NCBI GenBank assembly: GCA_029821735.1
Contig: JALGSU010000012.1
Span: 248,001 to 312,000, forward strand
Length of the DNA stretch: 64,000 bases
Direction: 5' to 3'
Origin: Candidatus Zipacnadia bacterium
GTDB taxonomy: Bacteria > Armatimonadota > Zipacnadia > Zipacnadales > UBA5352
Shown here piece after piece: positions 34,684-43,942 of the stretch. The translations under genes were made by a program, and so were the position numbers. Position 1 is the stretch's first letter. Every line of letters starts with the position of its first letter. The notes below the pieces were generated by a model, which was not told the origin of the DNA, made no database searches, and was given only the letters and a program-made list of their open reading frames with translations.

Positions 34684-35698
34684 ACTGTGAGAAGCGGCGT
34701 CCGTCGAGGCTGAGGGCCGCGAGGTCGTTGACGATCGCCTCAAGGCCCAGAATAGTGCATGAGAGCGGATCGGTGGCCGGACGGACCGGGAGCGCCAGGT
34801 CGTGTGAGAGAATCTCCGCCGTGCCGCGCATGAGGGCGCACCCGCCGGTCAGGACCGTCTCAGCCATCGCCATCTCCTCAACCTGCCGGTCGGGGAGATT
34901 CTCAAGCATCCACTGTATCTCGCCGCCAACCGGGCGCAGGGAGGCCGAGAGGAGTTCAGGGATTCCCTCGACCCGCAGGCCAGCGCCGGACTCCGCGCCG
35001 GAGGGGTCGTCAAGGCGAAGCTGGTCGGTCGCGGCATCGCCGGGGAGCGCGCCGGCCATGATCTTGATGTCCTCGGCGGTGGCCATGCCAATGCGTTGGT
35101 TGTAGCGGCGCTTGATGAAACGGACGATCGCTTCGTCAAGATCATCCCCGCCGAAGTGCAAGGTCAGACCGTCAGTGACCATCCCCGCGGACAGCACACC
35201 GACGTCAGTGGCGCCGGCACCCATGTCGATGATGAGGCGGCACTGCGGGTGGTCCATCGGCATGCCCGCCCCGACTGCGGCTGCGAGCGCGCGCGGTATC
35301 ACGATGACCTCGCCAGCGCCGGCAGCCCGCAAGGCAGTGACCAGAGCACGCCGTTCGACGGCCGTGCCGCGCGTTGGCAAAGCGGTGATGACCGTGGGAG
35401 CGAGCAGGGGGCGATGGCCGAGGGCCTTGTGCAGCAGGTGGCGCACGAGGGCAACGGTGGCGTCGAAATCGGCGATCACGCCTCCGCGCACCGGTCGCAC
35501 GACCTCGACCTCGCTGACCTCGCGGTCAAGCATCTGCTTGGCCTCGGAACCGTAGGCGGCGGGCCGTCGGCGTGGTCCCGCGAAAGCGATGACGGTGGGC
35601 TCACGCACGACGACGCCCCCGTCCTTCACACTGATGTGGACGGAGGAAGACCCGAGGTCGATCGCTACGTGGTTTTTCCAGGGCAGGAAGCGCATCAT
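34682..35698 (-). CDS. mreB: MreB-like actin-family cell shape protein
   Basis: 338 residues, typical MreB length. Actin-fold ATP motifs: phosphate-1 VAIDLGSSSVHISV, phosphate-2 LIIDMGAGATDVGVLS, FGGDDLDEAI and the adenosine motif VLTGGCALMRG. MreB forms membrane filaments that direct peptidoglycan synthesis in rod cells. No mreC/mreD/rodA follows in this window, so the locus is split from the usual cluster. Two adjacent ATGs (35698 and 35695) can start it. Confidence 0.9.
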   Translation of the reverse strand: MMRFLPWKNHVAIDLGSSSVHISVKDGGVVVREPTVIAFAGPRRRPAAYGSEAKQMLDREVSEVEVVRPVRGGVIADFDATVALVRHLLHKALGHRPLLAPTVITALPTRGTAVERRALVTALRAAGAGEVIVIPRALAAAVGAGMPMDHPQCRLIIDMGAGATDVGVLSAGMVTDGLTLHFGGDDLDEAIVRFIKRRYNQRIGMATAEDIKIMAGALPGDAATDQLRLDDPSGAESGAGLRVEGIPELLSASLRPVGGEIQWMLENLPDRQVEEMAMAETVLTGGCALMRGTAEILSHDLALPVRPATDPLSCTILGLEAIVNDLAALSLDGRRFSQ

Positions 35699-35814
35699 CC
35701 CTGCTCAAGGCCCCCCGTTATCAAGTATCCGAGACTACACATGTCGAAAAAGTGTAGCACAGGGGCGATGGGAATGCAATCCGCCGACCTGCTTCACCTT
35801 AGGTCAGAACCGAC

Positions 35815-35844
35815 AGGAGCGCCCCCGAGGCCGGGGGCGCTCCT
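35815..35844 (-). terminator. Terminator of the prepilin gene at 35869
   Basis: Perfect 13-bp stem (35815-35827 with 35832-35844), 4-base loop, GC-rich, 25 bases beyond the prepilin stop. A short T-run is lacking on the minus strand. It separates the prepilin from mreB. Confidence 0.65.
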
Positions 35845-35868
35845 CGTTTGCGTATCTGCTCAAGCGCG

Positions 35869-36468
35869 TCAGTCGTAGTCCCAGTTGTCCGAGCTCTGGA
35901 CCGCGCTCGAGGTGGGTGCGAGAGACTTGGCATGGCCGTCCACAAAGCCGTAGTTGTCCTGGCCGTTGTGGCGACCCTCTCGGCGGTCAGCCTGGCGGTA
36001 CAGATAGTAGCGTTGGCTGGAGGAGCCGCCGAGCCAGTTGTCGCCCAGCATGATCGTGGAGGCTGGTCCCGGGCTCTTGTAGATGCCCAGGTAACAGCCG
36101 TCGTAGATCGGGCCCGTGCGTGCGGGTGACCAGGTCGTCCCTGGCTGGTAGCCACAGCCCGCGTAGTTCCAGGCGTAGCCGAGCGAGTAGTTGGGCCGGG
36201 AGGGACAGCGGCGGATCTGGTCGTTAGCGAGGTAGGGCGCGAGGACCTCATACCACCAGTCACCGTACGAGTACGCAAACGGCAGCGTCTCATCGTAGTC
36301 CTGAGCATACATCAGTACACCGAGTGTGAGCTGTTTGACGTTACTCAGACAACTGCTTTGGCGTGCCTTCTCCCGTGCTCGGGCGAAGACCGGGAACAGG
36401 ATGGCCGCCAGTATCGCGATAATGGCGATGACGACCAACAACTCGATCAACGTGAACCCACGTCGCAT
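35869..36468 (-). CDS. Type IV prepilin-like protein (DUF1559-type)
   Basis: 199 residues. [18 protein letters not shown] is a class III signal cut by prepilin peptidase between Gly and Phe, followed by [19 protein letters not shown], the form I associate with Armatimonadota. The C-terminal half has the [13 protein letters not shown] (H-x-DG) block of these proteins and ends NWDYD. Probably a type II secretion or pilus-like pseudopilin displayed on the envelope. Ribosome site GGGAGG before ATG 36468. Paralogue of the gene at 36674. Confidence 0.88.
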   Translation of the reverse strand: MRRGFTLIELLVVIAIIAILAAILFPVFARAREKARQSSCLSNVKQLTLGVLMYAQDYDETLPFAYSYGDWWYEVLAPYLANDQIRRCPSRPNYSLGYAWNYAGCGYQPGTTWSPARTGPIYDGCYLGIYKSPGPASTIMLGDNWLGGSSSQRYYLYRQADRREGRHNGQDNYGFVDGHAKSLAPTSSAVQSSDNWDYD

Positions 36469-36512
36469 GTCGGATGACCTCCCTCAATACTGTATGGTCA
36501 AACTTGCTTAAC

Positions 36513-36541
36513 ATAATACCTCACCATGGCGACCGGTGCAA
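36513..36541 (-). promoter_or_regulatory. Possible promoter of the first prepilin
   Basis: Minus strand TTGCAC (36541-36536), 17-base spacer, TATTAT (36518-36513), about 45 bases before the start codon. The -35 is a weak match. Confidence 0.35.
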
Positions 36542-36615
36542 CCCCGAATATGCGTTGAGCAGGCACCAGGGCGTGCCGCGTCGGTAGCGCTCGAGGTGGA
36601 ATTGGCGAGACAAAG

Positions 36616-36647
36616 AAAAGAGCCCCCCGCATTTCGCGGGGGGCTCT
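36616..36647 (-). terminator. Rho-independent terminator of the second prepilin
   Basis: Perfect 12-bp stem (36619-36630 with 36636-36647), 5-base loop, followed on the minus strand by TTTCTTT. It lies 27 bases past the prepilin stop at 36674 and before the promoter region of the next prepilin, so the two prepilins are separate transcription units. Confidence 0.85.
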
Positions 36648-36673
36648 GGGTATGTCAGATAGAGGCGTAAGGC

Positions 36674-37309
36674 CTACAGGCCGGCGCGCAGCAGGACGCT
36701 GCTGCCGGGTGTGGCGCGCTCCTTGGCGGCCTCGCCCATGACGGTCGAGTAGCTGAGCCACTTGGCGTGACCGTCGAAGAAGTTGACGTTCATGCCCTCG
36801 TTGTGGCGGGCGGTGGTGGCGCTGAGTCCGTCGAGATAGTCGGGGGCAGCTCCGCCGTTGTAGCGGAAGTAGCTGCCGGCGGTGTCCATGAACATGGCGC
36901 CCTCGGACGGCGCCTGGATCGTGGCGATCTTGCGATAGCAGTAGAGGTAGCCGTGGCCGGTGCTGCCGTTGGAAGTGACGCCGGTGATGTTGGGTCCGTA
37001 GCTCCACGGGTTGGTGGCGGCGTCGCTCGGGCAGATCGAGATCTGGTCGTTCTTGAGATACGGTTCGAGCATCTCTCGATAGCTGTATGTGGAGGCGGCG
37101 GCTGGGTGGCTGGAGTAGGAGGCGGTGCGTTCGTCGTAATCGGACTCGTACATCTGGGCGGCCAGAGCAATCTGCTTGAGGTTCGACAGACACGAGGTCT
37201 GGCGAGCCTTCTCGCGGGCTCGGGCAAAGACCGGGAACAGAATCGCTGCAAGGATGGCGATAATAGCGATGACCACCAGCAGCTCGATAAGGGTGAAACC
37301 CTTACGCAT
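36674..37309 (-). CDS. Type IV prepilin-like protein (DUF1559-type)
   Basis: 211 residues from ATG 37309 (GAGGTG seven bases upstream). Signal [18 protein letters not shown], then [31 protein letters not shown], and the C-terminal [14 protein letters not shown] block. Close paralogue of the neighbouring prepilin but with a different middle region. Its leader carries a strong promoter and an 18-bp palindrome, so it is likely independently regulated. Confidence 0.88.
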   Translation of the reverse strand: MRKGFTLIELLVVIAIIAILAAILFPVFARAREKARQTSCLSNLKQIALAAQMYESDYDERTASYSSHPAAASTYSYREMLEPYLKNDQISICPSDAATNPWSYGPNITGVTSNGSTGHGYLYCYRKIATIQAPSEGAMFMDTAGSYFRYNGGAAPDYLDGLSATTARHNEGMNVNFFDGHAKWLSYSTVMGEAAKERATPGSSVLLRAGL

Positions 37310-37337
37310 GATGAGACACCTCACCTGGTCTGGAATC

Positions 37338-37355
37338 ATACATCCATGGATGTAT
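37338..37355. repeat. 18-bp perfect palindrome in the prepilin leader
   Basis: Self-complementary 18 bases centred on CCATGG, between the promoter at 37402-37429 and the prepilin start. In RNA it would form a hairpin; in DNA it could be a dimeric repressor site. No other copy was noticed in the window. Confidence 0.55.
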
Positions 37356-37401
37356 CCGAACGGGGACTCTTCTTTAAATTCCCGGAAGGGATAGCGCTAC
37401 A

Positions 37402-37429
37402 AGTATAGCAGGTGTCGGGGCAGTGTCAA
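37402..37429 (-). promoter_or_regulatory. Strong promoter of the prepilin at 36674-37309
   Basis: Minus strand TTGACA (37429-37424), 16-base spacer, TATACT (37407-37402). Leader length about 90 bases. The rest of the 37310-37582 gap shows no gene; the part from 37430 to 37582 precedes the M14 peptidase and has no clear promoter on the plus strand. Confidence 0.65.
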
Positions 37430-37582
37430 CTGCTCCTGGCGCAATCGTGCGTCAGGCATATTAAGGGTTTGTCTCGGTTTGCATTCATCGCTGTGACAGG
37501 ACGGCCGGCGGTCCTTGGAGCACAGAGGGGGGGATGCGTCTGACGGGGAAGGCACAGTGGGACGAGACATTGAGGAGAGGCG

Positions 37583-38404
37583 ATGAGCATGGGCAAGGGA
37601 TGGTCGTACGAGGACTGGCGACCGGGGGGCGAGCGGGCCCGCTTTGGTGATGTCACGCTCGATTCGCGGCTGCACTGCGGCAACGCGCACGATTTCGCGC
37701 AGGTCGCGCCGGACCACTATCGCTTCCGCTCGCGGGTGCACTTGGCACCTTACGCGTGGCGTTTCCTGATGCGGATAGACTCGCCCGGTGACGGTCGAGA
37801 GATCACGCTGGAAGTGGCCGACTTCAACCACGAGGGCCGAACTCCCTGGCATGAGAGTGCAACGGCGTGGTCGACGGACGCGATGACGTGGCGACCCTTT
37901 GGCACCGACAATCTCGAGATCGTGGACTGGACGCCGACGGGACATCCGGCGATTGATGAAGCGTATGGTGACACATCGCATGTGCCCTACGGAGTGCGCT
38001 ACCGGTTGCCGCGCGTCTGGTTCGCATCCCCGACGCCCTTCACGCTGCAACACCGCGACGCGCTGCTGCGCGACCTGGCATCGCTCTACCCGGGGCCAGT
38101 GACCACTTCGGTGATCGGGCATTCGACCCACAGTCGGAGCACCGGCTTCCCGGTGAAGATGCTGCGGATCACGGGGCCCGGCGAATGGCGCGGCCGCAAG
38201 AAGGTGTTCGTGGTCGCCGGCGAGCACGCGATCGAGACCGCCGGGATGTACGCCTGCGAGGGATGGATGCGGGCGGCGGCTTTGCGGGCCGACTGGCAAC
38301 GCCGGTACGCGTTCTTCTTCGTGCCGGTCTTCAACGTGGACGGGCTGCACCGACGGCATGGGCGTGAACCTCTCAGACACGTGGGACACCCGCCCGTGCC
38401 CTGA
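37583..38404 (+). CDS. M14-family zinc carboxypeptidase, N-terminal piece (frameshifted)
   Basis: 273 codons. An N-terminal beta-rich domain (residues 1-130) is followed by the M14 catalytic start: GEHAIETAG supplies the HxxE zinc ligands, and FFFVPVFNVDGLHRRHG is the strand and loop before the DLNRNW-like motif. After RRHG the frame turns into REPLRHVGHPPVP and stops. The expected continuation (GVNLSDTWD) lies in the +1 frame at 38358. Ribosome site GAGGAGAGG before the ATG. Either a pseudogene, an assembly indel, or recoding. Confidence 0.75.
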   Translation: MSMGKGWSYEDWRPGGERARFGDVTLDSRLHCGNAHDFAQVAPDHYRFRSRVHLAPYAWRFLMRIDSPGDGREITLEVADFNHEGRTPWHESATAWSTDAMTWRPFGTDNLEIVDWTPTGHPAIDEAYGDTSHVPYGVRYRLPRVWFASPTPFTLQHRDALLRDLASLYPGPVTTSVIGHSTHSRSTGFPVKMLRITGPGEWRGRKKVFVVAGEHAIETAGMYACEGWMRAAALRADWQRRYAFFFVPVFNVDGLHRRHGREPLRHVGHPPVP

Positions 38405-38756
38405 GCAGCAGATGCTGTGGAAGCTCCTCGGCGAGATCCGGCCGAATTTGCTGGTGAGCCTGCACAACGGGCGCCACCGCAGCGAGATGGATCAGTTCGA
38501 TGATGGCGGGCCCCACGCGAGCGCGGTGAACGAGCATCTGCGCGAGCACTTGGGTTTCGGGCTGGTCGAGCGAGACGCGATCAGAGGCGGTCGACTGGCA
38601 ACGCTGGCGGTTGAGGATCTGCGGGCGGGACAGGGCTACCTGACCGAGACGCTGCTGCTGGAGAAACTGCCGGAGGCGTCGACCTTCCGAGACAGCTACC
38701 TGGAAGTCGGCCGACAGCTCGCACGCGGGTACGTCGAAGCAATGGACGAGATATGA
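38358..38756 (+). CDS. M14-family zinc carboxypeptidase, C-terminal piece
   Basis: 132 codons continuing the peptidase in the next frame. GVNLSDTWD matches the GVDLNRNW region, LVSLHNGRHRS holds the third zinc ligand His, and LTETLLLEK holds the general-base Glu. All catalytic elements are present once the two pieces are joined by a one-base shift near 38350-38358. The stop overlaps the next start (ATGA). There is no ribosome site before its own first ATG, so independent translation is unlikely. Confidence 0.75.
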   Translation: MGVNLSDTWDTRPCPEQQMLWKLLGEIRPNLLVSLHNGRHRSEMDQFDDGGPHASAVNEHLREHLGFGLVERDAIRGGRLATLAVEDLRAGQGYLTETLLLEKLPEASTFRDSYLEVGRQLARGYVEAMDEI

Positions 38757-40411
38757 GACGCGCGGGAGACGAGGCCATGCTCCGGTTCCGAGCGGACGAT
38801 TTCACCGCAAAGCTGCCCTGGTTCTATCACGGACTGCCGTTCGACAGCCCGGTTGCGCACGATGTGCTCAGCTTCGAGGTCAACTCGCTGAACCTGCCCG
38901 CAGGCGAGTACGACGTCGCATTGCTTCTGGCCGAGCCGCGCGCGGGGCTGGAGATCAGCTTCGATGGGCTGGCCTTCGAGTGGGTTGCGGCTGATGGTGA
39001 CGCAATCGTGCTGCGAGGCGTGGACCTGTCGCGGCGGATGCTGAGCGTCTACATGCGCGCGGAGACGCAGTTGTTGCGCGAGGTGGTGATCCACGCGCCG
39101 GGCGTTCCGCTGGATCAGGCTCGCGCCGAGGCCCCCCTGTTCGAGGAATACGTGCGCGACATCAAGTCAGATCAGAGCGATGCGCTGACGCGTTGGGACG
39201 AATTCAATGACCTGTTGATGGCCGACGACTTCGGCCGCGACGAACTGATGGCGATGTTCGTCACGCTACGCGACTGGTGTGCGCGGCGACAGGTGACTGA
39301 CACGGATGACCCGCACTACGGGGCGATCTACTCGGAGGAGGACAAGTACGACTTCCGGGACGCGGCGGCGGCGGCGGTGACCTTCGCGTGGGCGTGGCGC
39401 GACACCGGCGAGGACCACTGGCTCGACCGGGCGCGTGTCGCGCGGGAGTACGTGTACCGAGGCCAGCACACCGAGGGGGAGCGCTGTGGTGGGTGGGCGC
39501 ACATGGTGTCGGGCAAGTGGGGCGGCGATCTGCAGCAGGATTTCCGGCGCATCACGCAGGACCTGCCCGGCGTCGATGGCGTCGACACGGCGATCATCAT
39601 CAACCTGCTCTGCCGCGCGATCGAGGTGGGCCTGGCTCCGAGTGGTGAGGACCTCGACCGCATCGAGATGGGCGCGGGGTGGATGCTCGGCAGCGAACTG
39701 ACCCCGGGCAGTTTCGCGCACCACGAGGGCGCCACGCATGACTGCCAGAACTCCAACGCGCTGGCGGCGATGGCCCTGTCGCGGGCGCACGAGGCACTGG
39801 TGGGCGCGGGTCGTGACGCGCCGACTGCCTGGCTGGAGGCAGCCCAGCGCGGGATGGATCACTGGCTCGAGGGGCAGGAGGCCATCGGCGTATGGCCATA
39901 CCTGTTCGCGGGCATCGGCCGCGGGCAGGCATTCGATCAGCAGAACGTGCCGGATCAGGGCATGGGCGGATATCACTTCATGGTCGCGGCCAACACTCCC
40001 GCACTGCTCGACACTCCGGGGATGAACGAGGCGGCCACGAAGCTGGCGCGCTGGTATCTGTGCACCAGCCGCATCGACGAGTCCGAGCCGCGCCCGACCA
40101 TCGACCTGCAGTATCAGCGCGACGGCGGCGGGCTGCTGTTCTCGAGCTTCACGTGGTGCCGGTTCATGGCGGCGGCGGTGTTGGCGAGGACCGCTGTACG
40201 CTCTGGCGAGCGAGAGCCGTGGCGGCACTTGGCGCTGCGGTTGATGGAGCATGTGCGCACGAAGCTGTGGAACACGACCGACCCCGAGCGCGCACCGGTG
40301 GTGCGATCGTGTAGGCCGGACATTGAGCTGCACTCATGGATCGCGGCCGCCGAGTGGGAAGCCGTGCTGCTGCGCGACATCATCGAACACCTGGAGGCGT
40401 CGGAGCTATGA
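38753..40411 (+). CDS. Large protein with alpha/alpha-barrel-like region, probable glycosidase-related
   Basis: 552 residues, no signal peptide. The first 100 residues are beta-rich. From about residue 190 the sequence shows repeated helical pairs with Trp- and Gly-rich turns (WAWRDTGEDHWLDRARVARE, GGWAHMVSGKWGGD, HHEGATHDCQNSNAL), as in six-hairpin glycosidases. No family was identified with certainty. Start and stop both overlap neighbours as ATGA, which couples it to the M14 peptidase and the oxidoreductase. Confidence 0.6.
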   Translation: MRRAGDEAMLRFRADDFTAKLPWFYHGLPFDSPVAHDVLSFEVNSLNLPAGEYDVALLLAEPRAGLEISFDGLAFEWVAADGDAIVLRGVDLSRRMLSVYMRAETQLLREVVIHAPGVPLDQARAEAPLFEEYVRDIKSDQSDALTRWDEFNDLLMADDFGRDELMAMFVTLRDWCARRQVTDTDDPHYGAIYSEEDKYDFRDAAAAAVTFAWAWRDTGEDHWLDRARVAREYVYRGQHTEGERCGGWAHMVSGKWGGDLQQDFRRITQDLPGVDGVDTAIIINLLCRAIEVGLAPSGEDLDRIEMGAGWMLGSELTPGSFAHHEGATHDCQNSNALAAMALSRAHEALVGAGRDAPTAWLEAAQRGMDHWLEGQEAIGVWPYLFAGIGRGQAFDQQNVPDQGMGGYHFMVAANTPALLDTPGMNEAATKLARWYLCTSRIDESEPRPTIDLQYQRDGGGLLFSSFTWCRFMAAAVLARTAVRSGEREPWRHLALRLMEHVRTKLWNTTDPERAPVVRSCRPDIELHSWIAAAEWEAVLLRDIIEHLEASEL

Positions 40412-41412
40412 GCGAAGCCATCGTGAAATGGGGAGTACTCGGCGCCGGTGGGTTCGCCGACAAGCGCTTCATGCCGCACTTCGCCGGGGCCGAATCGGCG
40501 CAGCTGCACGCCGTGATGGTGCGCGACCAGGCGCGCGCGGAGGAGATCGCGCAGCGGCAGGCGGCAGCGGTGGCCTATGACAGCGTTGACGGTCTGCTGG
40601 CTGACGAACAGGTGCAGGCGGTGTATGTCTGCACGCCCGTGCAGAACCACTGCGAGCACGTTCTGGCTGCTGCTCGCGCGGGCAAGCACATTCTCTGCGA
40701 GAAGCCGATGGCGCGGACGGTGGTCGAGTGCGAGCGGATGGTGCGCGCGTGCGAGACCGCCGGCGTGAAGCTGATGATGGCTTTCATGAACCGCTTCCGA
40801 CCCGCGCACCGGCGCATCCGGGAGATGATGCAGGCCGGGGACCTCGGTGAGATCATCATGGTGCGCACAGTTCAGGCCAGCTACTACGAGCGCACCGAGG
40901 GCTCGTGGCGGCAGGACCCCCGGCTGGGTGGGGGAGGCGCGCTCTACGACATCGGTAGCCACGCGCTGGACCTGCTGTGCTACTTGGGTGGACGGGCGGC
41001 GACGGTGAACGCGCTGGTGGACACGCGCGTGCAGGACTACGCGGTGGATGACGTGGCGAGCGCGCTGCTCGGGCTCGAGAGCGGTGCGCATGGGATGATG
41101 TTCACGTCCTTTTGCGTCAAGGGGCGCGTCAACCCGGTCGAGGTCTATGGCACCGAAAAGACCGTGCTCTGCCGGCAGACCGTCGGGCCCTACGAGACGG
41201 GCGAAGTGATCGTGGTCAGCGGCGATGGCACGCACGAACCGCTGGAGGGCTTCGCGCCCACTTTTGGGTATGCGGACGAGATCGAACATCTGAGCCGGTG
41301 CATCATCGAGGACACTGAAGCGGAGATTACCGGCCGCGACGGCCTGCACAACGTCGCGGTGATGCGCGCCATGCAGCAGTCGGCGAAGACAGGTCGGATC
41401 GTCAGGCTCTAG
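40408..41412 (+). CDS. Gfo/Idh/MocA family oxidoreductase
   Basis: 334 residues from ATG 40408, overlapping the previous stop (ATGA). Rossmann motif VLGAGGFADKRF near residue 10 and EKP at 98-100 (HILCEKPMA), then the catalytic-domain GGGALYDIGSHALDLL segment with the family Asp and His. Third gene of a coupled operon with the M14 peptidase and the barrel-like protein. Its stop codon lies on CTAG shared with the stop of the converging gene. Confidence 0.9.
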   Translation: MSEAIVKWGVLGAGGFADKRFMPHFAGAESAQLHAVMVRDQARAEEIAQRQAAAVAYDSVDGLLADEQVQAVYVCTPVQNHCEHVLAAARAGKHILCEKPMARTVVECERMVRACETAGVKLMMAFMNRFRPAHRRIREMMQAGDLGEIIMVRTVQASYYERTEGSWRQDPRLGGGGALYDIGSHALDLLCYLGGRAATVNALVDTRVQDYAVDDVASALLGLESGAHGMMFTSFCVKGRVNPVEVYGTEKTVLCRQTVGPYETGEVIVVSGDGTHEPLEGFAPTFGYADEIEHLSRCIIEDTEAEITGRDGLHNVAVMRAMQQSAKTGRIVRL

Positions 41413-41924
41413 TCGCGGTCCAGGAAGATCTCGGTGCCGCAGTAGGGGCAGGCGACCAGGTCCTTGCCAGCGAGGTCAAGTTTGCCGCCACAGTTGGGGC
41501 AGGTATTGGCGTTAAGTGCGGCGGCGGCTTCGGAGTAGACCCGCCGAGCCTTCCAGTTGATGAAGCCGGTGAAGAGGTGCTTGCCGACCAGGCTGCGCAG
41601 GGCTTCCTCGACCCGGGCGACCGTGCATCCCAGGTCCGTGGCCATCTCGTCGAGAGTGACCGTCCCACGAGTCTCGACCATGTTCAGCACCGAGCCCTCG
41701 AACTTCGCCTCGGCCATCATTTCGGCCTCGCGCCGCCCCTTGGTGACGAGAACCACGCCCGCGATCCCCAGCGCGACGGCGAGTGGCCCACCGAACATCA
41801 CTATCCCAAGCAGTGAAGCTGGCAGGCTGGTCTCGCCCGTGGCTGCCCCTGACAGGAAGACGGCGGCGGACCCGAGAAGCCACAGCGCCCCCACCGCCAG
41901 CAGTGCATAACCGAGGTTCTTCAT
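41409..41924 (-). CDS. Membrane protein with winged-helix-like region and C-terminal zinc ribbon
   Basis: 171 residues from ATG 41924 (GAGGTG upstream). Two N-terminal membrane helices (YALLAVGALWLLGSAAVFL and ASLLGIVMFGGPLAVALGI), then a helical segment resembling a PCI/winged-helix unit (GTVTLDEMATDLGCTVARVE), then CPNCGG ... CPYCG, a four-Cys zinc ribbon. Possibly a membrane-tethered regulator or scaffold; function unknown. Separate from the following DUF2207 gene by about 60 bases on the same strand; shared transcription possible. Confidence 0.65.
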   Translation of the reverse strand: MKNLGYALLAVGALWLLGSAAVFLSGAATGETSLPASLLGIVMFGGPLAVALGIAGVVLVTKGRREAEMMAEAKFEGSVLNMVETRGTVTLDEMATDLGCTVARVEEALRSLVGKHLFTGFINWKARRVYSEAAAALNANTCPNCGGKLDLAGKDLVACPYCGTEIFLDRD

Positions 41925-41982
41925 CCTGGACACCTCTATTCTTCACCCGCTCATATGGTTAGTTTGCGGCGCCGGGCGGCTG

Positions 41983-43908
41983 CTACCAACCGCCACCGCC
42001 ACCGCCGCCGCCACCCCCGCCTCCGCCGCCTCCTCCACCACCACTGCCAGACGATGAGGGCGAACTGGCGAGCGTTGACGACATCGAGTTGACCATCGAG
42101 AAGAGCCCGTCACTCATCGACTGCAGCGACATGCCCGACATCCCCGAGCCCATCGAGGACACCGAGTTATCGATGGTGGAGAAAGACGCGTCCGTGTAAT
42201 GCGTGCTGCCGTACCAGACCGGTGCGCTGACATCAAGCGGACGGAACTGCTCAACCATGCGACGCTCGACGCCGAACGCAATCGCGTAGGGCAGGAACTC
42301 TTCGAGGAGTTCCTGGGCGCGGCCCTGATCACCATAGAGGCGCAGATTCTCGAGGTAGCGCCTGAAAGCCATCCACCGGGCGCGCTCACGCGAGCCGAGA
42401 ATGGTCTTGGCCGGCATGACTGGAGCGAAGCACCAGACCACGACTGCGGACAGAACCGCCAGCACGATGGGCACCCCGATGCCGCGCGTGTGGGCGATCG
42501 TGCCGACGTTCAAGCCGGCGGCGAAGAGGATGAAGATGGCGCCGGAGACAATGGCACCCGCGCCCCGATCGCCGCGGTGGATCCCTCGCAGCAGCAGTGG
42601 GACACCAAAGGCCAGCGCGACCGCACGCAGCACCAGACCGGCGACGATGCCGACCTGGCTCACGTCCATGTACATCGCGGCGTAGGCCATCGCCGTCAGG
42701 AAGCCGACCGCCACATAGGCCCAGCGGGTGGTGTCAGGGCCTATGTCGAAGTAGCCCAGGCCGACGACCTGCTTGTAGAGATCTGTCTGGATGCTGGTCG
42801 CGATGGTGTGGAACTTGTCCTCGAGATCGGACAGCTTAGTGCTGTCGCCGACGCCCATCAGGCGCAGATTGGTGACCGCTTCGAGCTCCTCGCGCGCCAA
42901 GCCGCTGTCGAACGGGCGTGTCTGGGTGAACTCAAACTCGCGCTTCTGTCCACGCCCCGTCCCGGCGCTCTTCTCCGTGATCGTCAGGTAGCCCTTGCTC
43001 GCAGCGCTTACGATGGCCGCGATGACTTCGCGCATGCCCGCCCGCTCATCGAGCAAGGTCCCGGCAATAGCCGGGCTGATGTCGCTCGGGGGCTCGGGGA
43101 GGTAATCGGCGAACTCGTCGGTCTCCTGATCGCGCCCGTGCGAAACGAAGTGCGTGACCATGCCCAGCGCCACGATCACAAATGAGAGCAGCATCACGAA
43201 GATGCCGAACTTCTCGTTCCAGGCGCGCGCCAGCGAGAATTTGCGCTCGACGGCGCCGGCTGGGAAGCGCACCTGCATCTCCATGTCCTCGCCCGGCCCG
43301 AGGTCGTGAGCGTCTGCGTGGACCGTGCCATCGTCGCCGATCCAGGTGCGCGAGCTGCCCACAAGGGCGGTAAGTTGCACCTTGATCTGGTCGGGGTCGT
43401 AGGCCTGTGGGAGATTGACGGTCGCGGTGGCATACTCGACGTTCTCGAGGCGATCGTCGAAGATCATCTTCCAGTACAGTTCATCGTAGTCGGGACCGTA
43501 GTTCAGCGCCCCACGGACCGTGTACTTGATATGGAAAGTCGCGCGTTTGTCATCGTAGGCCGGTGCATCGACCTCACGGGAGCGCCACTTGATACGAAGC
43601 TTGTCAGACCCGAGCTTCTCAACGACGAAGCCGCCACGGTGGTCGATGTTGCCCTGCGTGTAACGGTCCCCGTCCTCCCAGACCTCGAAGTCAGTGAAGC
43701 TCTCGACCTTGTTCAGATGAAGATCGCGGTAGCCGCCATTCCACTTGCCGTTGAAGACGTAGTGCTGGTGCTCGACCACCGACAGCGTCGAGTCAGGATT
43801 GACCGTTACCTCGACGTCAATCCGCTCCCAGTAGAGTGAACGTTCGGCTGCCACTGGGGCGGCGCACAGCGTCGCCAGCACGAACAGCACGACCGTGGCC
43901 CGAAGCAT
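41983..43908 (-). CDS. DUF2207 membrane protein with poly-Gly tail
   Basis: 641 residues from ATG 43908 (GGAG upstream). Signal peptide, then a beta-rich DUF2207 extracellular domain (NPDSTLSVVEHQHYVFNGKW, FHIKYTVRGALNYGPDYDEL), a membrane helix near 250, a cytoplasmic part with a winged-helix-like region (IVSAASKGYLTITEK), more helices, and a C-terminus of 18 consecutive Gly ending in Trp. The tail is usual for this family. Function is unproven; it is probably a membrane-anchored envelope protein. Confidence 0.85.
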   Translation of the reverse strand: MLRATVVLFVLATLCAAPVAAERSLYWERIDVEVTVNPDSTLSVVEHQHYVFNGKWNGGYRDLHLNKVESFTDFEVWEDGDRYTQGNIDHRGGFVVEKLGSDKLRIKWRSREVDAPAYDDKRATFHIKYTVRGALNYGPDYDELYWKMIFDDRLENVEYATATVNLPQAYDPDQIKVQLTALVGSSRTWIGDDGTVHADAHDLGPGEDMEMQVRFPAGAVERKFSLARAWNEKFGIFVMLLSFVIVALGMVTHFVSHGRDQETDEFADYLPEPPSDISPAIAGTLLDERAGMREVIAAIVSAASKGYLTITEKSAGTGRGQKREFEFTQTRPFDSGLAREELEAVTNLRLMGVGDSTKLSDLEDKFHTIATSIQTDLYKQVVGLGYFDIGPDTTRWAYVAVGFLTAMAYAAMYMDVSQVGIVAGLVLRAVALAFGVPLLLRGIHRGDRGAGAIVSGAIFILFAAGLNVGTIAHTRGIGVPIVLAVLSAVVVWCFAPVMPAKTILGSRERARWMAFRRYLENLRLYGDQGRAQELLEEFLPYAIAFGVERRMVEQFRPLDVSAPVWYGSTHYTDASFSTIDNSVSSMGSGMSGMSLQSMSDGLFSMVNSMSSTLASSPSSSGSGGGGGGGGGGGGGGGGGGW

Positions 43909-43942
43909 GGCGCTTTCTCCCGTAAGCCCGATGGGGACGAAA

